A DNA stretch of 64,000 nucleotides from a virus: the IMG/VR virus record IMGVR_UViG_3300010158_000045, positions 25,398-89,397 of that record. One strand, 5' to 3'. Under the pieces are notes generated by a model, which was not told the DNA's origin, ran no database searches, and saw only the letters and a list, made by a program, of their open reading frames with translations. A program made the position numbers and the translations under genes. Numbering within the stretch: position 1 is the first letter of the stretch; each line of letters begins with the position of its first letter. Shown in pieces: positions 50,330-57,854 of this stretch.

Positions 50330-50563
50330 TTACTTTTTCTTGTCTGGAACTGCTTCGCCTTCGACTTTCTTGTGAACTTTGATTTTTTTACAATCTTCGG
50401 CTTGCTTGCCAGTTTTCTTATCCATTACTGCCTTGCCTGCTTTGTCCACTTTTGGTGTGCAAACTTCTTTAGTCTCTCCACCTGCATAAGCCATGCCAGT
50501 AGTAGCTACTAGGCAAACTGAATAAATGCCTACAATATATAATGCCGCTAATAATTTTTTCAT
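50330..50563 (-). CDS. Small secreted protein with signal peptide
   Basis: 77 residues from the ATG at 50563 (AAGGA SD). Residues 1-27 are a signal peptide (MKKLLAALYIVGIYSVCLVA, then AYA before GGE). The mature part is Lys/Asp-rich with two cysteines (VCTP and EDCKK). Located in the periplasm by inference. It is the last gene of the lysis cassette. Function unknown; the terminator-promoter lies just after it. Confidence 0.65.
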   Translation of the reverse strand: MKKLLAALYIVGIYSVCLVATTGMAYAGGETKEVCTPKVDKAGKAVMDKKTGKQAEDCKKIKVHKKVEGEAVPDKKK

Positions 50564-50573
50564 TTTAATTTCC

Positions 50574-51083
50574 TTATATTGCTGGTTGGCCAAAATCTGG
50601 CACAATCTTTTTACCACTTGCAGTTGTGTCTACGGTTGGTGTTGTCCCCCAACTTGCTGGCGGCGTAAAGCTACTTGCTGTGTTCCCGCCAAGTGGTGCT
50701 GACCCAAAACCTGTGCTGGGGGAACTGAATCCTCCTGTTGTAGGTGGGCTAAATGCTGGAGCCCCGCTCGCAAATCCTGTTGTTGGTGCCGGTACTTGTG
50801 CTCCGCCATTGTTTGCTCCGTTTAGTTTTTCTTGTGTACGACCAAATGCCGCGATACCTAACACTGCACCCATTGCAATGTGGAATAAACCAGCACCTTG
50901 CAAGGTCAATGGATTCCATTGTGTAATTTGTGTATGGGTAAATGTTTGTAATAGGCTCCATAAGATTGGAAATACAATCATGTCCATGGTACAGACTAGC
51001 ATATACATCCAGCCCATCATTGGACGCCACTTGGAATTCATCCAATCTTCTTTTTTTGATTCGCTTGTCACTTGGTCTGCCAT
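50574..51083 (-). CDS. Holin (T4-like cyanophage / 3TM type)
   Basis: 169 residues. Membrane segments at about residues 22-45 (MMGWMYMLVCTMDMIVFPIL) and 60-80 (LQGAGLFHIAMGAVLGIAAF), preceded by KWRP and followed by GRTQEK, fit the phage holin family with this conserved core. The C-terminal ~80 residues are a Gly/Ser/Pro/Thr-rich disordered tail. Holins make the membrane lesion that releases endolysin. Adjacent Rz/Rz1 and endolysin genes support this. It has an AATAAATA late box. Confidence 0.8.
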   Translation of the reverse strand: MADQVTSESKKEDWMNSKWRPMMGWMYMLVCTMDMIVFPILWSLLQTFTHTQITQWNPLTLQGAGLFHIAMGAVLGIAAFGRTQEKLNGANNGGAQVPAPTTGFASGAPAFSPPTTGGFSSPSTGFGSAPLGGNTASSFTPPASWGTTPTVDTTASGKKIVPDFGQPAI

Positions 51084-51110
51084 AGTTCGCTCCTGTTGGC
51101 TTAATAGTAG

Positions 51111-51118
51111 TATTTATT
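51111..51118 (-). promoter_or_regulatory. Late-type box AATAAATA for the holin gene
   Basis: Minus strand AATAAATA overlaps the Rz1 stop, 27 nt before the holin ATG. A weaker sigma70-like pair (TTGACA at 51125-51130, 18 nt, TATTAA) covers the same region. Confidence 0.4.
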
Positions 51119-51374
51119 TGATACTGTCAAATATCTTTTTCTGGCTGTTATACCAGTCAATCCAGCTGTCTACGCTGTCCTTACAAGCATAATATTGCCC
51201 GTAATTGTCAACAACTACCGGCAAAACCTCGCTCAACTTGGTAGTTTCCGCTGTTTGTTTCAAATCAGGGCATGCTACTAACATATCTTTAGGAACATCT
51301 GGAAATTTTACAGTTACTGGTACTGTGGTGCAACCTGTAATTAACAATGCAGTTACTATAATAAGGTGTTTCAT
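51114..51374 (-). CDS. Rz1-like outer-membrane spanin lipoprotein
   Basis: 86 residues. Signal peptide with lipobox LITGC at 11-15 (MKHLIIVTALLITGC), then a mature part with Pro/Val-rich start and a helical end (DSVDSWIDWYNSQKKIF). As o-spanin it would pair with the i-spanin encoded just upstream to fuse inner and outer membranes. It overlaps the i-spanin gene by 4 nt. Confidence 0.8.
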   Translation of the reverse strand: MKHLIIVTALLITGCTTVPVTVKFPDVPKDMLVACPDLKQTAETTKLSEVLPVVVDNYGQYYACKDSVDSWIDWYNSQKKIFDSIK

Positions 51375-51859
51375 TTTTTAACCTCCTCAATAGTAACACT
51401 TCCTTTTTTCATAGGATTTTTAGCGGCATCGTTTAGATCTTTAATTACTTCTGGAGCAACTTTACATTCTGCGTCAATAATCTGTGCTTCTTTAACAATA
51501 CGCTCTTTAACGGTAGTAATGTATTCTTTTCTGATAATTGCTTTCTTTTTACGCTCTTGCTCCAATTTAGTATTAACTTGCTGGCTTTCAGCCTCAGCTT
51601 TGGCAACTTTTGCTTGAGCTTCTTCTACCTTAGCTCGCCAGCGCATTTCAGTGTCGTATCCGCCACGTAACCATACACCCAACACAAGTAATACTACACC
51701 AACGGGTTTTAAAAACCTCACGTAATTGCCATAAAAAGGAATCCATCGCCCTAGCCAACTGGCCGCAATTCCACTAATACCTACAGCAATAATTAACCAA
51801 TACAACCAGTTGAGTATTGCGTCCGGAATCAGACTAATTATCCACTGAATCTGACCCAT
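51371..51859 (-). CDS. Rz-like inner-membrane spanin
   Basis: 162 residues. Two N-terminal hydrophobic segments (residues 14-33 and ~50-66, GVVLLVLGVWLRGG), then a long coiled coil (AKVEEAQAKVAKAEAESQQV), ending in a helical C-terminus. Typical i-spanin, though with two membrane segments rather than one. Directly upstream of Rz1 and downstream of endolysin. Confidence 0.78.
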   Translation of the reverse strand: MGQIQWIISLIPDAILNWLYWLIIAVGISGIAASWLGRWIPFYGNYVRFLKPVGVVLLVLGVWLRGGYDTEMRWRAKVEEAQAKVAKAEAESQQVNTKLEQERKKKAIIRKEYITTVKERIVKEAQIIDAECKVAPEVIKDLNDAAKNPMKKGSVTIEEVKK

Positions 51860-51862
51860 ACA

Positions 51863-52492
51863 TTATCCTTGTAGAATGTGTAATGCGTGAGTATAATGGT
51901 TTTGACGATCTTCTAAGCCCAATGTCCCGCCGTTAATACGTTTGGTCATTGTTAGGATGTCGCCACTGTCTGCGTATTGATTTAAATTGTTGGCTTCCCA
52001 AAACCAAGCGGCACTTTGTACGCAACCTTCGAATGTAGTTAAGTGTTCGCTTGCTTCGTCTAGCGTTTGCTCTGTGCTTGCGGCATAACGGCTATAGTTG
52101 TCTTTACCAGTTAACTGAATAAGTCCGCGTCCACAAAACTTCCAACCATCGCCTGACTCTTCTGGGCCGTTGCCCATGCGATTAGCGTATGCTCTATTGG
52201 CAATTTTTTCTGGTTGTTGTGCATAGGCATTGGCAACATCCATGTTAGGAAAATAACGTGGCCATACTTTACAAAGACTTGCGGCTTTGTAATTTAAATT
52301 TTCTTTAATTGCTTTAAAGCCGCCTGACTCGTGTGCGCACTGTGCTAAGAAGGCCGCAACACGTGGCACTGTATCGATGTCATAGTCTGGAAGTATTTCG
52401 CATAACGCTTCAAACCAATGTTCAGCATAAGGGTTTTTACCAATAATTGCTTCGAACTTTGCTTGTGTAAAATCAAATTTAAAATCGCTCAT
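51863..52492 (-). CDS. GH19 chitinase-like endolysin
   Basis: 209 residues from the ATG at 52492 (AAGGA SD). VAAFLAQCAHESGGFKAI near 45-62 carries the catalytic Glu of GH19 lysozyme-type enzymes, and FCGRGLIQLTGKDNYSRYA near 121-140 is a second family motif. The late segment LTMTKRINGGTLGLEDRQNHY matches the GH19 C-terminal region. It cleaves peptidoglycan. No signal peptide, so it depends on the holin. Together with spanins it marks a Gram-negative host. Confidence 0.9.
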   Translation of the reverse strand: MSDFKFDFTQAKFEAIIGKNPYAEHWFEALCEILPDYDIDTVPRVAAFLAQCAHESGGFKAIKENLNYKAASLCKVWPRYFPNMDVANAYAQQPEKIANRAYANRMGNGPEESGDGWKFCGRGLIQLTGKDNYSRYAASTEQTLDEASEHLTTFEGCVQSAAWFWEANNLNQYADSGDILTMTKRINGGTLGLEDRQNHYTHALHILQG

Positions 52493-52493
52493 C

Positions 52494-53225
52494 TTATTTC
52501 CTTTCAAGGGCAACTGCCCAGCCATTATTTTCAAATATAAATGTATTACTAATTTTATTAATATTGTAATTCCCAATGACCTTAGTTAAAAACATAACTT
52601 CGGCCATATCTTTGCTTTCTAAAACAATTGGGCCTTTAATGCTGTCGTATACTTTGTTTTTATTACCACTGGCTACAATATCAAAAGTCACTGTTCCACT
52701 ATAAGGTCTAGTAAAACTAATGCTTTCATCTATAAGTTTAATTTCGTCAGCATAGCTATTCTTAAAAAACTCTTGGAAATTATCCATAGTGTTTCGTTTA
52801 GTAGCAAGTTCGTAAGAATCTTTATCTTGTGGAACTGCTATATTAATATTTTCAATATTAGCTTCTTGGCTTTTAAAATTTTTAAAATATCTAAATCGCA
52901 TGTGATCAAGATTAGCTAATTTTTTAACACCTTCTAATATTTCTAATATTTGTTCAGCAATATGTCTGCCGCGCTCTAATTCTACAAATACAAAATAACT
53001 TCCGTCATCAGTTTCGCCTGCTGTACAATCTGCATCTAGTACAAAACTATATCCCATTTCAATAAAATTTTCAAGATCCTTAGCGGCATCTTCGTGTTTG
53101 ACTTCAAAACTTACAACAACGACTTGATCGTCATCCCCAATTTTACTTTTAAACGCATCGATGCCAAATACTTTTTTAACCAAGTATTCAAGATCTCCAG
53201 CACGTAAACTTTCTGTTAATTGCAT
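52494..53225 (-). CDS. Conserved phage hypothetical protein
   Basis: 243 residues. Mixed alpha/beta with an N-terminal helix/strand unit (LREGDL-like RAGDLEYLVKKVFGIDAF), then GYSFVLDADCTAGETDDGSY and FVFVELERGRHIAEQILEIL. The later half is Asn/Lys-rich with strands (FTRPYSGTVTFDIVA). Similar hypotheticals occur in T4-like marine phages. Function unknown. It lies one base before the endolysin gene. Confidence 0.6.
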   Translation of the reverse strand: MQLTESLRAGDLEYLVKKVFGIDAFKSKIGDDDQVVVVSFEVKHEDAAKDLENFIEMGYSFVLDADCTAGETDDGSYFVFVELERGRHIAEQILEILEGVKKLANLDHMRFRYFKNFKSQEANIENINIAVPQDKDSYELATKRNTMDNFQEFFKNSYADEIKLIDESISFTRPYSGTVTFDIVASGNKNKVYDSIKGPIVLESKDMAEVMFLTKVIGNYNINKISNTFIFENNGWAVALERK

Positions 53226-53233
53226 GTTAATCC

Positions 53234-53821
53234 TTAAACTGGAGCTGGTGCTGGAGCACCACCGGGCGGAGCAGTCATTCCTGGTGTCGGCGCAGGGCCT
53301 GCTCCCGGAGTCATACCTGGTGCAGTTGGTGCCGGTGCGCCTGCGGCATTGGCGGCCACAGCAGACTTAGGTGCTTCTGCTGTTTTGCCTTCATTTTTCA
53401 TCTTGTCCATATAACCTTTGTAGATATCAAATGCAATCTTTTTAGGCATTTGGATTTCTACAATCCAAATAGGATGACGGTCTAAACGACCTTTTTTGCT
53501 GTTAGGACGAATGTCTTCTGCTGTACGAATTTTGCGCGGCTCTATTAAGTGACTCTTTTGATAACTGATTTTGCAACCTAATTCCATTAGACGCTTACCA
53601 GCAGTGGGGTCAGGCATTTTATTTTGCGGCCACATAAACCCAGCTGTGATCCAATGACGATCCACACGTGGTCCATAAGCTAATTCGCCTTCTTCCCAGT
53701 TTTCGTACACATACGTATCCATCTCGTCTAACACACGTTCAAAGTCTTTAAGCACAGCCAGACTACTGTTGTTTTCGTATAAATCTTGTATGTTCTGTAT
53801 TACGTCTAAAATATCATGCAT
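53234..53821 (-). CDS. Conserved phage hypothetical protein with Pro/Ala/Gly tail
   Basis: 195 residues. Residues 1-135 are a compact conserved domain (VLKDFERVLDEMDTYVYENW, then VDRHWITAGFMWPQNKMP and DRHPIWIVEIQMPKKIAFDI) known from T4-like phages. Residues 140-195 are a Pro/Ala/Gly disordered tail. Function unknown. The upstream 160-bp gap holds a GCTAAATA late-type box. Confidence 0.65.
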   Translation of the reverse strand: MHDILDVIQNIQDLYENNSSLAVLKDFERVLDEMDTYVYENWEEGELAYGPRVDRHWITAGFMWPQNKMPDPTAGKRLMELGCKISYQKSHLIEPRKIRTAEDIRPNSKKGRLDRHPIWIVEIQMPKKIAFDIYKGYMDKMKNEGKTAEAPKSAVAANAAGAPAPTAPGMTPGAGPAPTPGMTAPPGGAPAPAPV

Positions 53822-53846
53822 GTTGGGTTCCAGAAACTTGTATACT

Positions 53847-53854
53847 TATTTAGC
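53847..53854 (-). promoter_or_regulatory. Late-type box GCTAAATA
   Basis: Minus strand GCTAAATA, 25 nt before the ATG at 53821, the same variant as at 41484. It would drive the 53234-53821 gene and possibly the lysis cassette. Confidence 0.38.
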
Positions 53855-53950
53855 TGGTTTGAAACGATAACATAACAGTTTATTATTCTGTGTATTCGTT
53901 AAATAATAGTGTAGGACCTCTGTAGTTATCAGGGCGGTCACTGCAAGTCT

Positions 53951-53973
53951 TACTTTAACCAGTAAAGTAGGAG
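53951..53973 (+). promoter_or_regulatory. Leader hairpin next to the phoH ribosome binding site
   Basis: TACTTTA (53951-53957) and TAAAGTA (53963-53969) form a perfect 7-bp stem with an ACCAG loop. The 3' arm runs into TAGGAG, the phoH SD, so folding may limit ribosome access. No clear sigma70 promoter is visible in the 53822-53950 gap. Confidence 0.4.
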
Positions 53974-53982
53974 CTAAACTAG

Positions 53983-54702
53983 ATGAGTAAACAACGAGTG
54001 AAAAAGCGTTTTACATCAGAAGTTAATATCATTGATTTCCAGCCGTATCTTCCGGCAAAAAAGCAACGTGTTAATATTAATGCACGTAATGCTAATCAGA
54101 AACTTTATCTTAGCAAATTATACGAAGAATCCACTAGCATAGTACTTGCTATCGGACCTGCCGGCACGGGTAAAACCATGCTAGCCGTACAGTTTGGTAT
54201 TAAATTGTTTCAGGAAGGCAAAGTTGACAGAATCGTGGTAACAAGACCCGCCGTGTCCGTAGATGAGGATTTAGGCTTCTTACCAGGTGACTTGAATGAA
54301 AAGATGGCACCTTGGACAAGACCTATATTCGATGTCTTGGGCGAATATTATCAAAAGAAAGAAATAGCCAACATGTTGGAGGAAGGTGTTATTGAAATAA
54401 GTCCACTTGCTTATATGCGCGGCCGCACATTTAAAAATGCTTATATCGTCGCTGACGAAATGCAAAATGCCACAGTTAATCAAATGAAAATGCTACTAAC
54501 CCGTTTAGGAGAGGGCTCTAAGATGGTAGTGACAGGAGATCTAGCTCAAGCAGATAGAATAAACGACAATGGGTTAATTGATTTTTGTAACCTAATTGCC
54601 AAAAAAGAATATTTAGAGCACATTGATATTATTCAATTTGATGCTCGTGACATCGAACGCCATAATGCCGTGAAGGAGGTGTTAGCGGTTTATGGAGAAT
54701 AA
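53983..54702 (+). CDS. phoH: PhoH-like ATPase
   Basis: 239 residues. Walker A GPAGTGKT at 58-65. RIVVTRPAVSVDEDLGFLPGDL and YIVADEMQN (Walker B region) follow, and VVTGDLAQADR near 180 completes the PhoH pattern. PhoH is related to superfamily-1 helicase ATPases and common in marine phages; its role in phage is not known. It is a single plus-strand gene between minus-strand blocks, with a hairpin-controlled leader and a strong terminator after it. Confidence 0.93.
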   Translation: MSKQRVKKRFTSEVNIIDFQPYLPAKKQRVNINARNANQKLYLSKLYEESTSIVLAIGPAGTGKTMLAVQFGIKLFQEGKVDRIVVTRPAVSVDEDLGFLPGDLNEKMAPWTRPIFDVLGEYYQKKEIANMLEEGVIEISPLAYMRGRTFKNAYIVADEMQNATVNQMKMLLTRLGEGSKMVVTGDLAQADRINDNGLIDFCNLIAKKEYLEHIDIIQFDARDIERHNAVKEVLAVYGE

Positions 54703-54716
54703 AGCGGCAACGCTTT
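54701..54716 (+). other. GNRA-loop hairpin after phoH
   Basis: AAAGCG-GCAA-CGCTTT is a 6-bp stem with a GCAA tetraloop overlapping the phoH stop codon, just before the intrinsic terminator. It may stabilise the 3' end. Confidence 0.4.
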
Positions 54717-54727
54717 AGATAGTCATT

Positions 54728-54753
54728 AAAAAGGGCCTTTGCGGCCCTTTTTT
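54728..54753. terminator. Bidirectional intrinsic terminator
   Basis: AAAAAGGGCC (54728-54737) and GGCCCTTTTTT (54743-54753) around a TTTGC loop give a GC-rich stem with U-runs on both strands. It separates the convergent phoH (+) and gp44 (-) genes. Confidence 0.9.
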
Positions 54754-54754
54754 A

Positions 54755-55675
54755 TTAGGATAAATGACCTAGTCGGATCAGTGTTGCCGCCAGATTAATT
54801 TCTGGATCTGCAACAAACGTATGGTCTACTAGACCTTGTTTAATGATCAAGACAGCTTTGTCTTGTGTAGCTTCTTCGCCAAACAATGTGATATTATCAT
54901 ACAACCAGCGATAGATATCCTCCATTTCATCTGGACGAGCACGACCGCATAACAATTTCCTAGCATCGGAAATCTTACCTGCTTTAAACAATTCAACCAT
55001 TTCGACTTTATAATCGCTTACTCCACTGTCGCTGGTCTGCGGACTCATCAGTTTGCCTTCCATACTGTGTTGTTGTAACAGATTAATACACTTACGCAAA
55101 TCCGGATATACGCTTTTAACATAAGTATCTAAGGTATCTAGATCAAACTCAATATTTTCTTCTACTAGAATAGTAGCCGCCCGAGCTGTATATTCAGTTT
55201 GGTCAATGCTGGCAAAATGCATTTGTTGACAACGACTGTGTAGTGCTGGCACAATCCTGTTAGGAGTGTTGCAAGTTAAGATAAATCTACTGTGATCACT
55301 GTATTCTTCCATGACGCCTTTAAGTGCGTCTTGTGCTTCCGGACTAAGTCGATCAGCTTCGTCTAATAACACAACCTTAAATGGGCCAAACGGAATCATT
55401 TGCACAAAGTTAGTAATCTTTTCTCTAACAACTTCGCGAATACCAGTATCACGACTAGCATTAACTTCCAAAATATCAAAGTCTGGAATACCTAGTTCTT
55501 GCATCAGAACTTTAGCTAGAGTAGTTTTGCCAATGCCTGGGCTACCGCTTAACAATAAATGTGGAATACTGCCATCTTTAATCCATGATTTAATTTGTTT
55601 CTTTTGGCCTTCGTCCCTAAACACATAGTCGTCTAGTGTCTTCGGACGATATTTTTCTACCCATAACTGCTTCAT
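54755..55675 (-). CDS. 44: Clamp-loader ATPase subunit (gp44-like, RFC small-subunit family)
   Basis: 306 residues; T4 gp44 has 319. EKYRPKTLDDYV at 7-18 is the RFC N-terminal motif. Walker A GSPGIGKT at 44-51, Walker B VVLLDEADRLS, sensor 1 RFILTCNTPNRI and the SRC motif in ALHSRCQQMHF follow. It loads the gp45 clamp with gp62, which is not in this window. The stop is 2 nt from the shared terminator. Confidence 0.93.
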   Translation of the reverse strand: MKQLWVEKYRPKTLDDYVFRDEGQKKQIKSWIKDGSIPHLLLSGSPGIGKTTLAKVLMQELGIPDFDILEVNASRDTGIREVVREKITNFVQMIPFGPFKVVLLDEADRLSPEAQDALKGVMEEYSDHSRFILTCNTPNRIVPALHSRCQQMHFASIDQTEYTARAATILVEENIEFDLDTLDTYVKSVYPDLRKCINLLQQHSMEGKLMSPQTSDSGVSDYKVEMVELFKAGKISDARKLLCGRARPDEMEDIYRWLYDNITLFGEEATQDKAVLIIKQGLVDHTFVADPEINLAATLIRLGHLS

Positions 55676-56046
55676 TCTGTATCCTTAACAAACTGTTTCA
55701 AATTCGGCGGAGTCCAACCAACTGGTTTTAGTACTTTCCCGTCTTCACGCTTACGAACCTTGCCGGTCTCTTTATCAATCTTAGCAAAGTTTGTATTCAT
55801 TACTTCCTTCCAGCCGCCTTCTGAATCTGCGCCCATACTATGCATGGCACCAATACATACTACTACAATGTCTAGTAGTGCGTCAAGTGTTTCGACCCTG
55901 TCCTTGTGATTAAGTGCTAGGACCAGTTCTTTACATTCTTCTTCAATCAATTTAAGATACATGTTAAATTGATCTTCATTCCAATCACCTACTGTTTGAT
56001 CGCAGGCTTTCATAAATTTTTCTTGATCGCGAAAAGGATTTGTCAT
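55672..56046 (-). CDS. MazG-like nucleotide pyrophosphohydrolase
   Basis: 124 residues. LIEEECKELVLALNHKDRVE near 32-51 and ETLDALLDIVVVCIGAMHSMG near 52-72 have the ExxE/ExxD metal-binding pattern of the MazG/PRA-PH fold. The end (KREDGKVLKPVGWTPPNL) is typical of phage versions. It would hydrolyse NTPs or (p)ppGpp-like nucleotides. Overlaps gp44 by 4 nt. Confidence 0.8.
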   Translation of the reverse strand: MTNPFRDQEKFMKACDQTVGDWNEDQFNMYLKLIEEECKELVLALNHKDRVETLDALLDIVVVCIGAMHSMGADSEGGWKEVMNTNFAKIDKETGKVRKREDGKVLKPVGWTPPNLKQFVKDTE

Positions 56047-56273
56047 TATAGTATGTCCGGTGTAAGTTTTTTAATTTGATCTCGATTTTTTGAAATAGTG
56101 TCAACCATATTGTGATAGTCGAGTTCGTCTAAGGCAGTTCGATAAATGCTTAAGGCCTGTGTCATCATAATAGCGGCTACAGCCATAGCACCATGTTGTT
56201 CCATCATCATGGAAGCAAATTCTAATTGCCTGTGGTAAAGTTCATCCATCTCTGGATCATTGTAATTTAACAT
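56046..56273 (-). CDS. Small helical conserved phage protein
   Basis: 75 residues, Met-rich helical core (EFASMMMEQHGAMAVAAIMM) and a charged end. The stop shares one base with the next start. Familiar from T4-like phages, function unknown. It starts a unit with the promoter at 56283. Confidence 0.6.
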   Translation of the reverse strand: MLNYNDPEMDELYHRQLEFASMMMEQHGAMAVAAIMMTQALSIYRTALDELDYHNMVDTISKNRDQIKKLTPDIL

Positions 56274-56282
56274 ATAGTTTAT

Positions 56283-56321
56283 ATTGTACAGGTGAAAACA
56301 GGACTAGTCAATAGTCCTGTT
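56283..56321 (-). promoter_or_regulatory. Terminator hairpin overlapping a sigma70 promoter
   Basis: Minus strand: AACAGGACTA (56312-56321), loop TTGAC (56307-56311), TAGTCCTGTT (56297-56306) then TTC: a 10-bp stem with a short U-run. The -35 TTGACT (56306-56311) is the loop, and -10 TACAAT (56283-56288) lies 17 nt on. It ends the GroES-like unit and begins the 56273 to gp44 unit. Confidence 0.7.
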
Positions 56322-56337
56322 ACTCGAAGTGAGTGTA

Positions 56338-56757
56338 TTATTTTGGATGGAAATCGTATTCTGGAGGACTTAAATCAATAGAGGTCAACCCAAACGACAG
56401 TTCCTTTGGCTTGTCATCAGCTGACATCAACATACAATTGGTGTCTACACGAAATATTTTGCGTGTAGTACCGTCAGTTTCTTCCACAGTGATAGCTCTA
56501 GTCCAACGACCGTGTTCAATAAGGATCCATTCGCCTACTTTGATATCTTTTTGTTGCGGGCCAACAGCATATACTCGCCCCCAACGAGGTTTGATACCTT
56601 CAGTCTTACCATCATCGCTAGGTATGTAAATACCACCGGCACTAATTTGTTCGTCAAAACTCATGTCGGTAACAAACACGTTGTCACGTATGGGCAAAAT
56701 TTTGCCTTGTACTGTGGGTTTAAATCCTACGTGGCCAATACCTTTTGAATCCATCAT
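56338..56757 (-). CDS. 31: GroES-like co-chaperonin (gp31-like)
   Basis: 139 residues. ILPIRDNVFVTDM near 20-32 and ISAGGIYIPSDDGKTEGI near 38-55 match the GroES beta-barrel and mobile loop. GRVYAVGPQQKDIKVGEWIL (GxVxAVGxG...VGD) follows. The C-terminus is longer than host GroES. T4 gp31 replaces GroES for folding of the major capsid protein. Overlaps the upstream gene by one base. Confidence 0.85.
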   Translation of the reverse strand: MMDSKGIGHVGFKPTVQGKILPIRDNVFVTDMSFDEQISAGGIYIPSDDGKTEGIKPRWGRVYAVGPQQKDIKVGEWILIEHGRWTRAITVEETDGTTRKIFRVDTNCMLMSADDKPKELSFGLTSIDLSPPEYDFHPK

Positions 56758-57083
56758 TACTCTTTCCCTTCTGGATCTTGATCAGAAACATCTTTTTTAA
56801 CAATAATAGTCGGTGCTACAGGTGGTACTGCAACAACTGGTGCGGGCGGTACTGCACGTATGTTGACTTGATCTGGAACTGGTGCTGGAGCATTGCTAGC
56901 GGCAATAATTTCTTCACGCTTGCGTACAATTTTTCCACCTGCGCCTAATTCATCGCCACGGGCATTAACTCGCATGTTGCCAACAGCAGGTGTTGTTTCA
57001 TTTAAGTTAATTAACTTATTCATATCAATTTCTTTACCTTGCATACTGCGGTAAACAGTTTTTGGTTGTTCTTTCATTGCCAT
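56757..57083 (-). CDS. Conserved phage protein with Pro/Val-rich tail
   Basis: 108 residues. YRSMQGKEIDMNKLINLNET near 12-31, then TPAVGNMRVNARGDELGAGG and IVRKREEII are a conserved unit of T4-like phages. The last ~45 residues are Pro/Ala/Val-rich and disordered. AAGGAG SD before the ATG. Probably virion- or replication-associated, function unknown. Confidence 0.65.
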   Translation of the reverse strand: MAMKEQPKTVYRSMQGKEIDMNKLINLNETTPAVGNMRVNARGDELGAGGKIVRKREEIIAASNAPAPVPDQVNIRAVPPAPVVAVPPVAPTIIVKKDVSDQDPEGKE

Positions 57084-57110
57084 ATTAATCTCCTTGGATT
57101 ATAATAGTAC

Positions 57111-57614
57111 TTATCTCAGGAATTCACGCCAGTCTAAATTATAGGCTAAACTATCTATTTTATGAACTCCTATCAAATATAACACATAACTTGCTACACT
57201 CGACCCTCTGCCTACACCCCATAGAATTTCTTTTTCTTCTAAAGTATCTACCAAATATTTAAGGTAGTACAATAAATCCATCATGCCGTGCGCTATAAAT
57301 GCTTCTAATTCTTCGCTAACTCTGGTTGTTTGTTCTGGAGTAGTACACATTCCGTATAACATTTCTACTAGATTTGCACAGTAGTCCTTGGGCATAAACC
57401 AAAGTTGTTGACTGGCCCTGTCGTAATCTTGGATATTATTGTGAGTTTCGTATGGCGTAACAAATCTAAAACCAATTTGTTCTTCTAGTTGTTTTACAGC
57501 ATCAGTGCGTTCAACAATCATGGTGTCGTCCACATTAAATTGATATCCATTATAAATGGCATCAAATAAATCGTGTTCTTCAAAGATTGGATTACTGTAT
57601 TTGTCTAGGCGCAT
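57111..57614 (-). CDS. DnaE-like (family C polymerase) palm-segment protein
   Basis: 167 residues. DLLYYLKYLVDTLEEKEILWG, VGRGSSVASYVLYLIGVHKID (about 133-154) and LAYNLDWREFLR match in order the DnaE/PolC segment FxxYFLIVxDxIxxAKxxxI..GPGRGSAAGSLVAYxLGIxxIDPLxYxLxFERFL. The catalytic aspartates that follow in real DnaE are absent because the protein ends there. No PHP, fingers or beta-binding domain is present. It is a complete gene with its own start. It may be an exapted fragment; activity as a polymerase is unlikely. Confidence 0.75.
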   Translation of the reverse strand: MRLDKYSNPIFEEHDLFDAIYNGYQFNVDDTMIVERTDAVKQLEEQIGFRFVTPYETHNNIQDYDRASQQLWFMPKDYCANLVEMLYGMCTTPEQTTRVSEELEAFIAHGMMDLLYYLKYLVDTLEEKEILWGVGRGSSVASYVLYLIGVHKIDSLAYNLDWREFLR

Positions 57615-57623
57615 TTACCTAGT

Positions 57624-57854
57624 TTAACTGATATTGATCAGTTTGTCAAGTCCTTTATCACGGCTAGACATCATTTTTTCATATTCGGCTTGACGTCGTT
57701 TGCTTGTTTCTGCTTTATAGGTATCCAGCAAAGTACTTATTTGTTGTTGCACACCAAAATTATTAGTCAAAAAATACTTTCGAGTTAGATCATTGATTTT
57801 ATTTTCTAACTCGGAATCTTTTAAAGCACTAAGATCGCCTGCCAATGGATGCAT
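57624..57854 (-). CDS. Small conserved phage protein
   Basis: 76 residues. MHPLAGDLSALKDSELENKI, then NDLTRKYFLTNNFGVQQQIS and a basic helical end, a pattern common in T4-like cyanophages near structural genes. Helical throughout. Function unknown. Shares one base with the upstream structural gene's stop. Confidence 0.65.
   Translation of the reverse strand: MHPLAGDLSALKDSELENKINDLTRKYFLTNNFGVQQQISTLLDTYKAETSKRRQAEYEKMMSSRDKGLDKLINIS

Noticed and set aside
50626-51192. 188-codon plus-strand frame opposite the holin
   Set aside because: It mirrors the Gly/Pro/Ser-rich tail of the holin gene; the holin frame has conserved motifs and an SD, the shadow does not.
57066-57098. TATAAT before the 56757-57083 gene as a sigma70 promoter
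   Set aside because: A good -10 exists, but no -35 better than 3/6 lies at 16-18 nt, so it is not listed as a promoter.
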